Below are positions 9,299 to 18,516 of a DNA stretch of 64,000 bases, piece after piece. Numbering within the stretch: position 1 is the stretch's first letter; every line of letters begins with the position of its first letter. Source of the stretch: Sphingomonadales bacterium (GTDB lineage: Bacteria > Pseudomonadota > Alphaproteobacteria > Sphingomonadales > Sphingomonadaceae); contig JAACPW010000001.1 in NCBI GenBank assembly GCA_009995225.1, positions 180,727 to 244,726 of the forward strand, read 5' to 3'. The position numbers were made by a program, and so were the translations under genes. The notes below the pieces were generated by a model. That model worked only from the letters and a program-made list of their open reading frames with translations. It did not search any database and was not told the DNA's origin.

Positions 9299-10351
9299 TT
9301 AGCCCGAAAGTCTTGCCTTGGCCCAGCGCGCGGCGTCTGCCACCACCGGATCGGGGTCAGCGGTTAACGCCGTGACCTGCGGAACGAGCGCGCCGTTACC
9401 GCTGTTGCCTGCCGCGTAAAGGCAGTTCCGCACGAAGCGATCCCGCCCGATCCGCTTGATCGGCGAGCCGGAAAACAGCGCCCGAAAGCCCGCATCGTCG
9501 AGCGCCAGCAGTTCCGCCAGACGCGGCGCAACCAGTTCGGCGCGGGGGAGAAACTCGCGGATTGCCTGCGCTTCGTGCGCAAACTTGTTCCAGGGGCACA
9601 CTGCAAGGCAATCGTCGCAGCCATAGATGCGGTTGCCGATCCCGGCGCGCAGGTCCTCCGCGACCGGGCCCTTGTGCTCGATGGTGAGGTAAGAAATGCA
9701 GCGGCGTGCATCGAGCCGATACGGCGCGGGAAAAGCATCGGTGGGGCAGGCGTCGAGACAGGCGCGGCAGCTTCCGCACTGGTCGCGGTGCGGCTGCGCC
9801 GGGGCGAGCTCCAGCGTGGTGTAGATCGCGCCAAGGAACAGCCAACTGCCATGCGTGGGACTGACCATGTTGGTGTGCTTGCCCTGCCAGCCTATCCCCG
9901 CTGCTTCTCCCAGCGGCTTTTCCATCACCGGCGCGGTGTCGACGAACACCTTGACCTCGGCGCTCGGCACTTCGGCCACCAGCCAGCGGGCGAGTGCCTT
10001 CAGGCGCTTCTTCACCACATCGTGATAGTCACGCCCCTGCGCATAAACCGATATGCGCGCGTGATCGGGCGCGCCTTCCAGTGCCAGCGGATCATGCGCG
10101 GGGGCGTAGCTCATCCCCAGCGCGATCACACTGCGCGCTTGCGGCCACAGGCCCCGGGGCGAGCGGCGATGATCGAGCCGGGCCGTCATCCAGTCCATTG
10201 TGCCATGGTGCCCTTCGCCCAGCCATTGCTCCAACCGCGCGGTGCGCAGCGGGTCTTCACCCGCGCTGGCAAAGCCGCAGGCGGCAAACCCCAACGCCGC
10301 CGCCTGCGCGGCAATGCGCGTTTCCAGATCCTTTACCGGCGCGTTAACCAC
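9299..10351 (-). CDS. queG: epoxyqueuosine reductase
   Basis: A 350-residue cobalamin-dependent iron-sulfur enzyme that performs the last step of queuosine synthesis, reducing epoxyqueuosine in the wobble position of GUN-anticodon tRNAs. Two [4Fe-4S] motifs are plain: [12 protein letters not shown] at residues 192-203 and [11 protein letters not shown] from about 245. The N-terminal cobalamin-binding half and a short C-terminal HEAT-like tail are present, matching normal family length. The start is a GTG; an in-frame stop lies just upstream. A 7-codon open frame (ATG at 10366 on the minus strand, peptide MSIPKRG) with its own AGGA site overlaps this start and may couple translation. Confidence 0.93.
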   Translation of the reverse strand: MVNAPVKDLETRIAAQAAALGFAACGFASAGEDPLRTARLEQWLGEGHHGTMDWMTARLDHRRSPRGLWPQARSVIALGMSYAPAHDPLALEGAPDHARISVYAQGRDYHDVVKKRLKALARWLVAEVPSAEVKVFVDTAPVMEKPLGEAAGIGWQGKHTNMVSPTHGSWLFLGAIYTTLELAPAQPHRDQCGSCRACLDACPTDAFPAPYRLDARRCISYLTIEHKGPVAEDLRAGIGNRIYGCDDCLAVCPWNKFAHEAQAIREFLPRAELVAPRLAELLALDDAGFRALFSGSPIKRIGRDRFVRNCLYAAGNSGNGALVPQVTALTADPDPVVADAARWAKARLSG

Positions 10352-10403
10352 GTTTGGGGATGCTCATGTTTAATCCTGCTGCCTAACGGCGTAAGGCATG
10401 GAC

Positions 10404-11420
10404 ATGGCGGTAAGCGATCACGCATCATCGGGCAATCGGTCTGGAGGCTTCAGCGCTGTTCCCGCCGATGCGCGCCCCCTTGCGATCGAAGCCCGCGGGC
10501 TGGTCAAAAGCTTTGACGGGACGCGCGCGGTGGACGGGGTGGATATTTCCATCCCCCAAGGCGCGATCTACGGTATTCTTGGCCCTAATGGCGCGGGCAA
10601 GACCACAACCTTGCGGATGCTGCTGGGGATCATCGATCCCGATGAAGGCGTGCGCCGGGTGTTCGGGCATGACCGCCCGCACGATATCGGCCGGTTGATC
10701 GGCTACCTGCCCGAAGAACGCGGGCTGTATCCGGCGATGAAGTGCGTCGAGGCGATTGCCTTCATGGGCGCGCTGCGGGGCCTTTCACTGAAGGAAGGGC
10801 GCAAGCGCGCAGGCGAACTGCTCGAACGCCACGGGCTCGGCCATGCAGCCGACCGCCAGATCCGGCAGCTTTCCAAGGGCATGGCGCAAACCGTCCAATT
10901 GCTCGGCACGCTGGTGCATCATCCCCGGCTGGTGGTGCTGGACGAGCCGTTTTCGGGCCTCGACGCGATCAATCAGGGCAAGCTGGAGCTGATGATCCGT
11001 GCGCTGGCGGATGACGGCGTGACAGTGATCTTCTCGACCCACGTCATCCACCATGCCGAACGCCTGTGCGAAGGCGTGGCGATCATCGCTGGCGGCAAGG
11101 TGCCCTATACCGGCAGTGTCGAAGAGGCACGTGACCGGATTCCGGCGCAGGTGCGGCTGGAGACTAGGGCGCGGGAGGGCGCGTGGCTTGCCGCGCTGCC
11201 GCGTGAAACGAAGCGTAACGGCGATTTCTTCCAGTTTGCGCTGCCCGAGACCGGGATCGAACCGCTGCTGCGACAGCTGATCGAAGGTGAGGCGGGCATC
11301 CTGTCGCTCTCGATCGAGCGGGCGGGCCTGCACGATGCCTTTGTCGCCATCGCAGGCGAGGCCGCCGCCCGCCAGCTCGAAGCCGATTCGGCCGCCAATT
11401 TCGGGAAAGCCCGCGCATGA
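10404..11420 (+). CDS. ABC transporter ATP-binding protein (NatA-like)
   Basis: A 338-residue ATPase subunit with Walker A GPNGAGKTT, signature LSKGMAQTVQ and Walker B LVVLDEPFSGLD. The C-terminal extension beyond about residue 230 is typical of NatA/YhaQ-type exporters. It pairs with the permease gene, whose ATG overlaps this stop by 4 bases. These systems export Na+, drugs or other small solutes; the substrate here is unknown. The ATG at 10404 is 7 bases after AAGG and was preferred to an ATG two codons earlier. Only about 50 bases separate it from the divergent queG gene. Confidence 0.9.
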   Translation: MAVSDHASSGNRSGGFSAVPADARPLAIEARGLVKSFDGTRAVDGVDISIPQGAIYGILGPNGAGKTTTLRMLLGIIDPDEGVRRVFGHDRPHDIGRLIGYLPEERGLYPAMKCVEAIAFMGALRGLSLKEGRKRAGELLERHGLGHAADRQIRQLSKGMAQTVQLLGTLVHHPRLVVLDEPFSGLDAINQGKLELMIRALADDGVTVIFSTHVIHHAERLCEGVAIIAGGKVPYTGSVEEARDRIPAQVRLETRAREGAWLAALPRETKRNGDFFQFALPETGIEPLLRQLIEGEAGILSLSIERAGLHDAFVAIAGEAAARQLEADSAANFGKARA

Positions 11421-12697
11421 CCTCTACCGATACGCCGCGCTCGCGCCTCACCACGCTGGAGGCCGCATGGGTTATCGCCCGGCGCGATTTCGTGGCGGTG
11501 CTGTTCAGCCGCGCTTTCCTGTTCTTCCTGCTTGGTCCGCTGTTCCCGGTGCTGATCGGGGGATTGGCGGGCAGCATCGGCGGGCAGGTGCAGCGCAACG
11601 CGGTGAGCATCGAGATCGGGCTCGCCATGTCGGCGGGTGACAATGCGGCGATGATCGCCTCGGCCGATACCTTGCGCCCGCAATTGCCGGGTGTGGTGCC
11701 CGAATTGCGCGTGATCCCAGAAGCAGCGCAAGCTGGCGACTTCGATGCGCGCGCCTATATGGATCAGCGGCGCGGCAATTACGCCGCGATCCTGACCGGA
11801 ACCCTTGCCGCGCCGCAGCTGGTCGGCACGCAGGGGCAGGTGGATCGCTGGTCGGGGCCGATCGAACTGATCGCCGCCACCGCCAACGGCGCATCGCCCA
11901 CGCGCTTCCCCACCGCCACCAGCGAAGTGGTCGCCACCAGCGCCGCGTCCGAACGCACCAATCGCGTGCGCACCGCGCAGGCCGCGCAGATGGTGTTGTT
12001 CCTGCTGACGATGCTGCTGGGCGGCATGGTGCTGTCCAACCTCGCCGAGGAAAAGGGCAACAAGATCATCGAGATCCTTGCCGCCGCGTTGCCGATGGAT
12101 GCGGTGTTCATGGGCAAGCTGTTTGCAATGCTCGGCGTTTCCTTCGTCGGGATCGCGGTGTGGGGCAGCGTCGGCTACGCCTTCTGGGCGATTGCCGAGG
12201 ATGCGATCGTCACCGTCACCCAGACCAATTTTCGCGAACTGCCCGGTCCTGCGGTGGGCTGGCCGATGTTCATGGCACTGGGGCTGATCTACTTCACGAT
12301 GGCCTATCTGCTGCTCGGCTCGCTGTTCCTGACAATCGGCGCAATGGCGGCATCGGTGCGTGAAGTGCAGACCATGTCGATGCCGGTGACGATGCTGCAA
12401 TTGATGGTGTTCTTCTTGTCGGCGGCGAATATCGGCCAGACCGGGACGCCGCTGGAACTGGCGTCGGTGGCCTTCCCGCTGTCGTCACCCTTTGCCATGC
12501 TGGCGCGCGCCGCGCTGGAAGAGACGCTGTGGACCCACGCCCTCGCGTTGCTGTGGCAGGGCTTTGCGGTGATCCTGCTGATCAAGGGCGGATCACTGCT
12601 GTTCCGCAAGCGGGTGATGAAATCGGGCGGGGCGGGACGGGCGAAGAAACGCTGGTTCGCCCGCCGCACGCCTGCACCGCTTGAGCCTGCCGAATAA
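11417..12697 (+). CDS. ABC transporter permease (ABC-2/NatB-like)
   Basis: A 426-residue membrane subunit. A first membrane segment near residues 25-50 (FLFFLLGPLFPVLIGGLAGS) is followed by a large periplasmic domain of about 150 residues, then five further hydrophobic segments from about residue 190. This is the NatB/YhaP layout of ABC-2 exporters. EEKGNKIIEIL after the second segment is a well-conserved family element. It is translationally coupled to the ATPase gene by an ATGA overlap. Confidence 0.88.
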   Translation: MTSTDTPRSRLTTLEAAWVIARRDFVAVLFSRAFLFFLLGPLFPVLIGGLAGSIGGQVQRNAVSIEIGLAMSAGDNAAMIASADTLRPQLPGVVPELRVIPEAAQAGDFDARAYMDQRRGNYAAILTGTLAAPQLVGTQGQVDRWSGPIELIAATANGASPTRFPTATSEVVATSAASERTNRVRTAQAAQMVLFLLTMLLGGMVLSNLAEEKGNKIIEILAAALPMDAVFMGKLFAMLGVSFVGIAVWGSVGYAFWAIAEDAIVTVTQTNFRELPGPAVGWPMFMALGLIYFTMAYLLLGSLFLTIGAMAASVREVQTMSMPVTMLQLMVFFLSAANIGQTGTPLELASVAFPLSSPFAMLARAALEETLWTHALALLWQGFAVILLIKGGSLLFRKRVMKSGGAGRAKKRWFARRTPAPLEPAE

Positions 12698-12718
12698 GTC
12701 TCCATTCGCAACCGACTA

Positions 12719-12741
12719 TTGACATGGCTGTCAGTTAAGGC
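12719..12741 (+). promoter_or_regulatory. candidate promoter -35 overlapped by an operator dyad
   Basis: A TTGACA hexamer at 12719-12724 sits inside the perfect dyad TGACA-TGGC-TGTCA (12720-12733), about 66 bases before the P450 start. A regulator bound to the dyad would cover the -35 region. No good -10 hexamer is obvious at the expected spacing, so the promoter call is tentative while the dyad is certain. Confidence 0.45.
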
Positions 12742-12798
12742 AGGATGCGAGTCGGATCGGAGCAGCCCGTGCCAGAGGCTGCCCGGCGGGAGACAGAC

Positions 12799-14160
12799 AT
12801 GGCCACGATCGCCCCGAATGCAGCAGCCCCTGGTGTGCAGCGCCCACAGGTGCGGCGCGAACCCACATCCTATGATGCGCTGAAAGCGCATTTTGCGGCG
12901 CACCCCGAAGAACGGCCCACCCATTCCCATCCGTGGGATGTCAGCCGATCTGACATATATTCGCAGGACACCTGGCAGCCGATCTTCGCCGAGATGCGCA
13001 AGGCCGGGCCGCTGCACTACATCCCCGAAAGCCCGTTCGGCCCTTATTGGGCGGTGGTCGGCCACAAGGCGATCCAGCATATCGAAGCGTTGCCTGAAAC
13101 CTTTTCGTCAAGCTGGGAGCATGGCGGCATCACCATCCTCAACCGCCTGACGGAAGAAGAGGCCGCTGCCGCAGGGATCGATGCGCCGCGCGAACTGCCG
13201 ATGTTCATCGCGATGGACCGTCCGCAGCACACCGGCCAGCGCCGCACGGTCGCGCCCAAATTCACCCCGTCGGCAATTACCGACATGGAAGCGGAAATCC
13301 GCGCCCGCACCGGCGAACTGCTCGATTCGCTCCCTCGCGGCGAGGTGTTCGACTGGGTTGATACCGTCTCGATCGAATTGACGACGGGGATGCTGGCGAT
13401 CTTGTTCGGTTTCCCGTGGGAAGACCGCCGGTTGCTGACCTTCTGGTCGGACTGGGCGGGCGATACCGAACTGGCCACCGTGCGCGAGCTCGACGCAATG
13501 CGCTGGGGCGTGCTGCAGGAAATGGCGGCCTATTTCCAGTCGCTCTGGATCGAGCGGACGATGGATGCCGAGCCGGGCAATGACCTTATCTCGATGATGA
13601 TCCACTCGCCCGCGATGAACCAGATGCGCCCAGAGGAATTCATGGGCAATCTGGTGCTGCTGATCGTCGGCGGCAATGACACCACCCGCAACACCATGAG
13701 CGGTATCATCCACGGGCTCGACAAGTTTCCCGATCAGCGCAAGGCGTTCGAGGAACACCCCGAACTGATCCCCAACGCGGTGCAGGAATGCCTGCGGATG
13801 CAGACCCCGCTGGCGCACATGCGCCGCACCTGCACCGAAGATACCGAGGTGTTCGGCCAGACCATCAAGGCGGGCGACAAGGTGGTGCTGTGGTATCTTT
13901 CGGCCAACCGCGACGAAGAGGTGTTCGACCAACCCGACACGCTCGATCTGGCGCGTGACAATGCGCGGCGGCATCTGGCTTTCGGTTATGGCATCCACCG
14001 CTGTGTTGGTGCGCGGCTGGCGGAATTGCAGTTGAAGGTGCTGCTGGAAGAAATGCACAAGCGCCGGATGCGGGTGCACGTCGCCGGTGATGTCGAGCGG
14101 GTGCGCGCCAATTTCGTCCACGGATTTCGCAAGCTTGAGGTGGAGATCACCACCTTCTGA
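12799..14160 (+). CDS. cytochrome P450, CYP153-like alkane/fatty-acid omega-hydroxylase
   Basis: A 453-residue soluble P450. The I-helix oxygen-activation motif GGNDTTRN (residues 291-298), the K-helix ECLR and the heme-ligand loop FGYGIHRC (Cys402) are all present. Long stretches follow the pattern I recall for CYP153A members, e.g. NLVLLIVGGNDTTRN, QTPLAHMRRT and RLAELQLKVL. CYP153 enzymes hydroxylate the terminal carbon of medium-chain alkanes, alcohols or fatty acids, using a ferredoxin and ferredoxin reductase. A GGGAG site precedes the ATG at 12799; an upstream in-frame ATG at 12745 lacks one. No alkane regulator or ferredoxin is adjacent. Confidence 0.88.
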   Translation: MATIAPNAAAPGVQRPQVRREPTSYDALKAHFAAHPEERPTHSHPWDVSRSDIYSQDTWQPIFAEMRKAGPLHYIPESPFGPYWAVVGHKAIQHIEALPETFSSSWEHGGITILNRLTEEEAAAAGIDAPRELPMFIAMDRPQHTGQRRTVAPKFTPSAITDMEAEIRARTGELLDSLPRGEVFDWVDTVSIELTTGMLAILFGFPWEDRRLLTFWSDWAGDTELATVRELDAMRWGVLQEMAAYFQSLWIERTMDAEPGNDLISMMIHSPAMNQMRPEEFMGNLVLLIVGGNDTTRNTMSGIIHGLDKFPDQRKAFEEHPELIPNAVQECLRMQTPLAHMRRTCTEDTEVFGQTIKAGDKVVLWYLSANRDEEVFDQPDTLDLARDNARRHLAFGYGIHRCVGARLAELQLKVLLEEMHKRRMRVHVAGDVERVRANFVHGFRKLEVEITTF

Positions 14161-14240
14161 CCGCAGGCGCCCAGATCGCAGGTGGTGGGGCGGGGGTGAA
14201 ACTTCCGGGGCGTTCCGGACGTATTCAGGACATAGTCTTT

Positions 14241-14756
14241 ATGCCTTTCACCATGGAAAACCGCCCGATGAACCCGCCTGTGATCAACCGCCGCCGCCTG
14301 CTTGCCATCGGCGCCGCCCTGCCCTTCATCGCCGCGTGCGGAACGGCGCCGGCGGAGGCGAAGTCCTTTCCCAAGGGCAAGTCCGAGGCCGCATGGCGCA
14401 AGCAGCTGACCAAGCAGCAATTCTATGTCTTGCGCGAAGAGGGGACCGAGCGCGCCTACACCTCGCCGCTCGACACGGAAAAGCGCAAGGGCACCTTCGT
14501 GTGCGCAGGCTGCGCCAACCCCGTCTACGCCTCGGCCCACAAATACGACAGCGGCACGGGCTGGCCGAGCTTTTATCAGGCGGTGGACAAGGGCGCTGTC
14601 GGCACGTCTACCGATTACAAGATCGGCTTCCCCCGCACCGAAGTGCACTGCGCCGATTGCGGCGGGCATCTGGGCCATATCTTCGATGATGGCCCCAAGC
14701 CCACGGGCAAGCGCCATTGCATCAACGGGGTCGCGATGAAGTTCGTCCCCGCCTAA
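14241..14756 (+). CDS. msrB: peptide-methionine (R)-S-oxide reductase, exported lipoprotein form
   Basis: A 171-residue MsrB that reduces methionine-R-sulfoxide in proteins. Two zinc-binding CxxC pairs (CAGC and CADC) and the catalytic end RHCINGVAMKF are intact. The N terminus carries a basic NRRRLLAIG segment, a hydrophobic stretch and a lipobox-like IAAC, so the enzyme is probably exported and lipid-anchored. In-frame ATGs at 14241, 14253 and 14268 are all possible; 14241 has an AGGA 11 bases upstream. It ends in a 4-base convergent overlap with the PilZ gene. Confidence 0.9.
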   Translation: MPFTMENRPMNPPVINRRRLLAIGAALPFIAACGTAPAEAKSFPKGKSEAAWRKQLTKQQFYVLREEGTERAYTSPLDTEKRKGTFVCAGCANPVYASAHKYDSGTGWPSFYQAVDKGAVGTSTDYKIGFPRTEVHCADCGGHLGHIFDDGPKPTGKRHCINGVAMKFVPA

Positions 14757-15394
14757 TCTTTCAGCAGGGCCGGGGCTTGCAGCAGCGCGGCCAACCGCGC
14801 GAATTCCCCCAGCGTGAAGGTGTCGTCGAACACCACGCCGTATTCGCGATCGCGCCGCCAGCGCACCTTGGCGCGCACTTCGCGCTTTGTGCCGGTCAGC
14901 TCCGGTGCTGCGATCCGGATGTTCTGGTCAATCGCCAGCAGCCGGTCGCATGTCAGCCGTGCGCCCTGTTGCGAAAGGTTTTGCACTTCGGCGTCGACGC
15001 TTCCCGCCAGGGAATGAATCGTCACCGGAAAGCAGATGCCCAACCTCAGCCCGCGCTTGGGGTATTCGCTCGATTCCGTGATCAACCGCGCGACTTCGAC
15101 CGGATTGACGAAGGTGAAGCCCGCTTCGTTGTCGCGCTGCCACACGCGTGTGACTTCGTAGATCGCACCGGCGGGCATGTGCAGCGCATAGGCGGTGCAG
15201 CCCGGCAGGGCGTGGAACAGGCGGACGCTGACCCCGCTTTCCGAAACGTCGCGGATCACACAGACAAATTCGCCCTGTGATGAAATCAGCTTGGCGGCGC
15301 GGATCAGCAGGGTGAAGCGCGGTGCGGCGCGCATGTCATCTCCGGCGCCCTGCGGCACCTCTTCAAGCTTTGCGGTATTTGTCCCCATATCCAT
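14753..15394 (-). CDS. tandem PilZ-domain protein
   Basis: A 213-residue cytoplasmic protein with no signal or membrane segment. Two PilZ-like halves can be seen: the first has RDVSESGVSVRL near residues 47-58 and the second has NLSQQGARL near residues 138-146, both matching the D/NxSxxG part of the cyclic-di-GMP-binding PilZ fold. An RxxxR motif is not clear in either half (APRFTLL is a weak candidate in the first), so c-di-GMP binding is uncertain. The output is unknown. It converges on msrB. Confidence 0.7.
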   Translation of the reverse strand: MDMGTNTAKLEEVPQGAGDDMRAAPRFTLLIRAAKLISSQGEFVCVIRDVSESGVSVRLFHALPGCTAYALHMPAGAIYEVTRVWQRDNEAGFTFVNPVEVARLITESSEYPKRGLRLGICFPVTIHSLAGSVDAEVQNLSQQGARLTCDRLLAIDQNIRIAAPELTGTKREVRAKVRWRRDREYGVVFDDTFTLGEFARLAALLQAPALLKD

Positions 15395-15560
15395 GCCTGA
15401 TGTCCCAACCCGACAGCCCCTGGTCCTGGCACTGGCGAGACCCGCAAGGCGGGGCGAGATACCCCACGCTGCAGCTCAAGGCTTACGGAGAAGGCGTTAA
15501 AGGGAACATAACAAGCCATTCGCGATCGGCGACTGTGTCTGCGTCAGATGACGCATCCGG

Positions 15561-15642
15561 TACGGGCGGCGGGACTCGAACCCGCACGAGCAAAGCTCAG
15601 GGGATTTTAAGTCCCCGGCGTCTACCATTCCGCCACGCCCGC
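15561..15642 (-). tRNA. tRNA-Leu (UAA anticodon)
   Basis: The minus strand folds into a class II tRNA: acceptor stem GCGGGCG paired with CGCCCGT, a D arm with GGAATGGTAGACGC, anticodon loop CTTAAAA with TAA, a long variable arm (TGAGCTTTGCTCG) and the T loop GGTTCGAGTCC. The discriminator is A at 15561 and the terminal CCA is not encoded (the genome reads CCG). It lies between the PilZ gene and the antiporter gene. Confidence 0.95.
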
Positions 15643-15756
15643 ATGACGACGCCCTTGGCACAATTTGCGGTGCGATGGCCAGAGTTTGCGCAAGGCTTGC
15701 CAGTTGCGGCTTGATCGCGCATTTCGCGGACGGGTTTTCCACGACTGGGGCGCATC

Positions 15757-17442
15757 ATGGCGGGCGAAGCATCTGACGCGCATTCCGTGGTGGCGACGAT
15801 CCAGCCGGCGATTTCGCTGCTGGGGCTGGGCATTGCCGCCGCACTGGCCAGCCGGGCGCTGCGGCTGAACCCGATTGTCGGCTATCTCGGGCTGGGCCTG
15901 GGGCTGGCGAGCCTTGGCATGGCGTCAGATTTCACCGGCCCGGTGGTCGCCGCCATGGCCGAGGCGGGGGTGATGTTCCTGCTGTTCAACCTCGGCCTGC
16001 ACTTTTCGCTGGGGCGGATCCGGGCCGAAGCGGGCAATATCTTCGGCTTTGGCGCCTTGCAGATGCTGGTGGCCGGCGGGGCGTTTGCCGCGCTGTTTCT
16101 CGCCTTCGGGTTGCCGCCCATGTTTGCGGTGATTGCAGGCTTCGGCATGGGCCTGTCGAGCTCGGCGGTGGTGATCGGTCTGATCCGCGAGCGTGATCAG
16201 GAAGATTGCCCCGTAGGCCGCGCCGCGCAGTCGATCCTGATCTTTCAGGACATCGCCGCGATCCTGCTGCTGGTGACGGCTGGTGCGCTGGCCAGCGGCG
16301 GGGCGCTGGCCCCGGCCCTGGGCTGGGCCGGGGTCAAGGCTTTGGCCGCGTTCGGGATTGCCGTGCTGTTCGCGCGCTTCCTGACAGAGCCATTGTTCGG
16401 CCTGATCGCGCGCGCGGGCACGACCGAGGTCTATACCGCTACGGCGCTGTTTATCGCGCTGGCGGCCGGGTGGGCGCCCGGAATGGCGGGGCTATCGCTG
16501 ACATTGGGCGCGTTTCTGGGCGGCATGGCGGTGGCCGATTCGCGCTACCGCATCCTTGTGCAGACCGAGATTGACGCCTTCCGGGGCCTGTTCCTGAGCT
16601 TTTTCTTCATCTCGGTCGGCCTCAGCATCGATCCGGCCTTGCTGGTGGCCGATTGGCCGCTGGTGGTTGGCGTGACGCTGGGGATGATCGCGCTCAAATG
16701 CGCCTTCAACGTGGCTGCCGCGCTGCTTAACCGCTGGTCGGTGCCGGGATCGATCCAGCTCGGCTTTCTGCTGGGGCAGGGGAGCGAGTTCACGCTTGTC
16801 CTGCTGGCCTTGCCGGCGGTGGCGGGGTTGGCCGAACTACGGCTGGTTTCGGCGATGGTCACGGCGATCGCGATCAGCCTGGCGGTGACGCCGCTGGTGT
16901 CCAATATCGGGCGCAAGCTGGCAGGGCGGCTGCGCGCAGGGCCGGCCGACCGGAAGCTGGCGGGCGACAATGCGCCTGTGCTGATCATCGGCATGACGCC
17001 TGCGGGCCGGGCGCTGGCCGATGCGCTGGCATACAACGAAATCGGCTATCTTGCGCTGGAGGCGGATCATGACCGCTTTCAGATGGCGCTGGCGGATGGC
17101 TACCACGTCCATCGCGCCAACCCCGCCGATCCGCGCAGCTGGGATGCGATCGGGGTCGATCGCCGCCGCGTGCTGGTGGTGGCGACCGGCGATACCGCCG
17201 TCTCGCGTGAGCTGACCCCGCTGGCGGAGCAGCGGATGCCCGGCATTGCGCGGATCATCGCCGCGCCGGGGCCGGAGGATGCGAGCGAAATGGCGACGCT
17301 CGGCCTGCTGCCGGTCGACATGAGCCTGAGCGGCGGGGGCGAACGGCTGATCGAACTGGTATTTGCGGCACTGGGTGAACGCCGTGCGCTGCCGAGGCCC
17401 AGCCTTGCGCACGACGAGACCAGGCCGCTGCGCGCGGCATAG
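15757..17442 (+). CDS. Kef-type cation:proton antiporter (CPA2 family) with C-terminal nucleotide-binding-like domain
   Basis: A 561-residue membrane protein with about 12 hydrophobic segments in its first 390 residues, including the CPA2 signature stretch LGLSSSAVVIGLI-like GFGMGLSSSAVVIGL and FQDIAAILLL. The C-terminal part from about residue 400 (VLIIGMTPAGRALADAL) resembles a TrkA-N/RCK fold that gates Kef-type K+/H+ exchange, but the usual GxGxxG is altered to GMTPAG. It probably moves K+ or Na+ against protons. It stands alone between tRNA-Leu and ihfB. Confidence 0.87.
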   Translation: MAGEASDAHSVVATIQPAISLLGLGIAAALASRALRLNPIVGYLGLGLGLASLGMASDFTGPVVAAMAEAGVMFLLFNLGLHFSLGRIRAEAGNIFGFGALQMLVAGGAFAALFLAFGLPPMFAVIAGFGMGLSSSAVVIGLIRERDQEDCPVGRAAQSILIFQDIAAILLLVTAGALASGGALAPALGWAGVKALAAFGIAVLFARFLTEPLFGLIARAGTTEVYTATALFIALAAGWAPGMAGLSLTLGAFLGGMAVADSRYRILVQTEIDAFRGLFLSFFFISVGLSIDPALLVADWPLVVGVTLGMIALKCAFNVAAALLNRWSVPGSIQLGFLLGQGSEFTLVLLALPAVAGLAELRLVSAMVTAIAISLAVTPLVSNIGRKLAGRLRAGPADRKLAGDNAPVLIIGMTPAGRALADALAYNEIGYLALEADHDRFQMALADGYHVHRANPADPRSWDAIGVDRRRVLVVATGDTAVSRELTPLAEQRMPGIARIIAAPGPEDASEMATLGLLPVDMSLSGGGERLIELVFAALGERRALPRPSLAHDETRPLRAA

Positions 17443-17647
17443 CTTGTTTTGCGGAGCGCACCGCCGCGCGCCCGTCCTCTGTGCGTTTCAAGCCCTGCGG
17501 GCGAGCAGTCGCACTGCGACTCTCAATCTGATGCGCTAATTTCGGTCGCGCAGCGGCCGCGAGCGCAAGCGCGCGAGCCGCAGGCGCCCTGTAGCGAAGC
17601 GGAGGGAACAGCGCCGAGGACGTGCCCGCGGAGGCGGGCACGCAAAC
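17443..17647. other. non-coding intergenic stretch with two small hairpins
   Basis: About 200 bases between the convergent antiporter and ihfB genes contain no plausible gene. A short dyad AGTCGC-ACT-GCGACT (17507-17521) follows the antiporter; the ihfB side holds a stronger hairpin listed separately. The rest is GC-rich with repeated GCGAGC/GCGCGAG words. Confidence 0.5.
17621..17642 (-). terminator. hairpin downstream of ihfB
   Basis: A perfect 9-base stem (CGTGCCCGC / GCGGGCACG) with a 4-base loop lies 6 bases after the ihfB stop codon on the minus strand. It lacks a T-run, so its activity as an intrinsic terminator is likely but not assured. Confidence 0.6.
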
Positions 17648-17926
17648 CTATTTGTTCAGACGCTCTCGGATTTCCTTGCCGGCCTTGAAATAGGGCACGC
17701 GCTTTTCGGGCACGTCCACCGTTTCGCCGGTGCGCGGATTGCGCCCGCTGCGCGCCTCGCGTTCGCGGGTCGAAAAGGCGCCAAAGCCGCGCAGTTCCAC
17801 CCGGCCGCCTTCGGCCAGACGCTGGGCGATTTCGTCAAAGAAGATGTCCACCACCTGCTCGACCTCATCGGCGCGCAGGTCGGGATTGTCCTTGTGCAGT
17901 TCAGCCAACAATTCGGATCTGATCAT
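17648..17926 (-). CDS. ihfB: integration host factor subunit beta
   Basis: A 92-residue HU/IHF-fold protein. MIRSELLAEL at the start, VELRGFGAFSTRER and the DNA-bending arm SGRNPRTGETV, then FKAGKEIRERLN at the end are the family hallmarks, and the length is standard. IHF is an alpha/beta heterodimer that bends DNA sharply at specific sites, aiding promoters, replication and site-specific recombination. VELRGFGAF with the MIRSEL start fits the beta subunit of alphaproteobacteria better than HU. Confidence 0.92.
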   Translation of the reverse strand: MIRSELLAELHKDNPDLRADEVEQVVDIFFDEIAQRLAEGGRVELRGFGAFSTREREARSGRNPRTGETVDVPEKRVPYFKAGKEIRERLNK

Positions 17927-18134
17927 TGCGATCTCCCGGCGCTGATGGACGGTTGGGCCGCCATACGCCGCAATTGCGGGTTACCCCGTCGTTTCGTTAG
18001 TTTGCCCCCAGCCCGTAAGGCGCCCCCTTTAATCCCAGCCTTGCATCGGATGCAACCCACTCCTCGCAAGAATGAAGAGACTGTCAGAATTTGGGAAATT
18101 CTGCAACGGGCATCAATGTCAGGAGATGAAATCG

Positions 18135-18488
18135 TCAGGCGATCAGCGCACAATCCGCCGGATCGAGGCCGAGGCGCGCCATCTTGCTGCGGATTTCGGG
18201 CCATTCTTCGCGCAGGAAGGACTCGCGCTCGGTGGTGCGCAGGCGTTCTGCCGCGCCGCGCACGACATACATGCCCACACCGCGCTGCACTTCGACAAGA
18301 CCGTCGTTCTGGAACTGCTGATAGGCCTTGGCCACGGTGAGCGGGTTCGCGCCCTGTTCAGCCGCCAGTGCCCGCACCGACGGCAGCATCGCGCCTTCGG
18401 CATAGACCCCATCGATAATCGCCGCAGCGATCTGGTCGCGCAGTTTGAGGTAGACGGGCCGGTTGGAGCTTGGGCGATTGGCGTTCAT
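18135..18488 (-). CDS. GntR-family transcriptional regulator (YtrA-type)
   Basis: A 117-residue regulator: an N-terminal winged helix (PVYLKLRDQIAAAIIDGVY, then LPSVRALAAEQGANPLTVAKAY) followed by a C-terminal part of only about 45 residues, the short layout of the YtrA subfamily. These small regulators usually repress adjacent transporter genes. It is divergent from the POT peptide transporter, and their shared 290-base control region contains candidate operators and a large palindrome. The start at MNANRPSSN was preferred; an in-frame ATG 12 codons upstream exists. Confidence 0.85.
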   Translation of the reverse strand: MNANRPSSNRPVYLKLRDQIAAAIIDGVYAEGAMLPSVRALAAEQGANPLTVAKAYQQFQNDGLVEVQRGVGMYVVRGAAERLRTTERESFLREEWPEIRSKMARLGLDPADCALIA

Positions 18489-18516
18489 CAAATATCTGTC
18501 TCTTGCGAGGTGCGTC

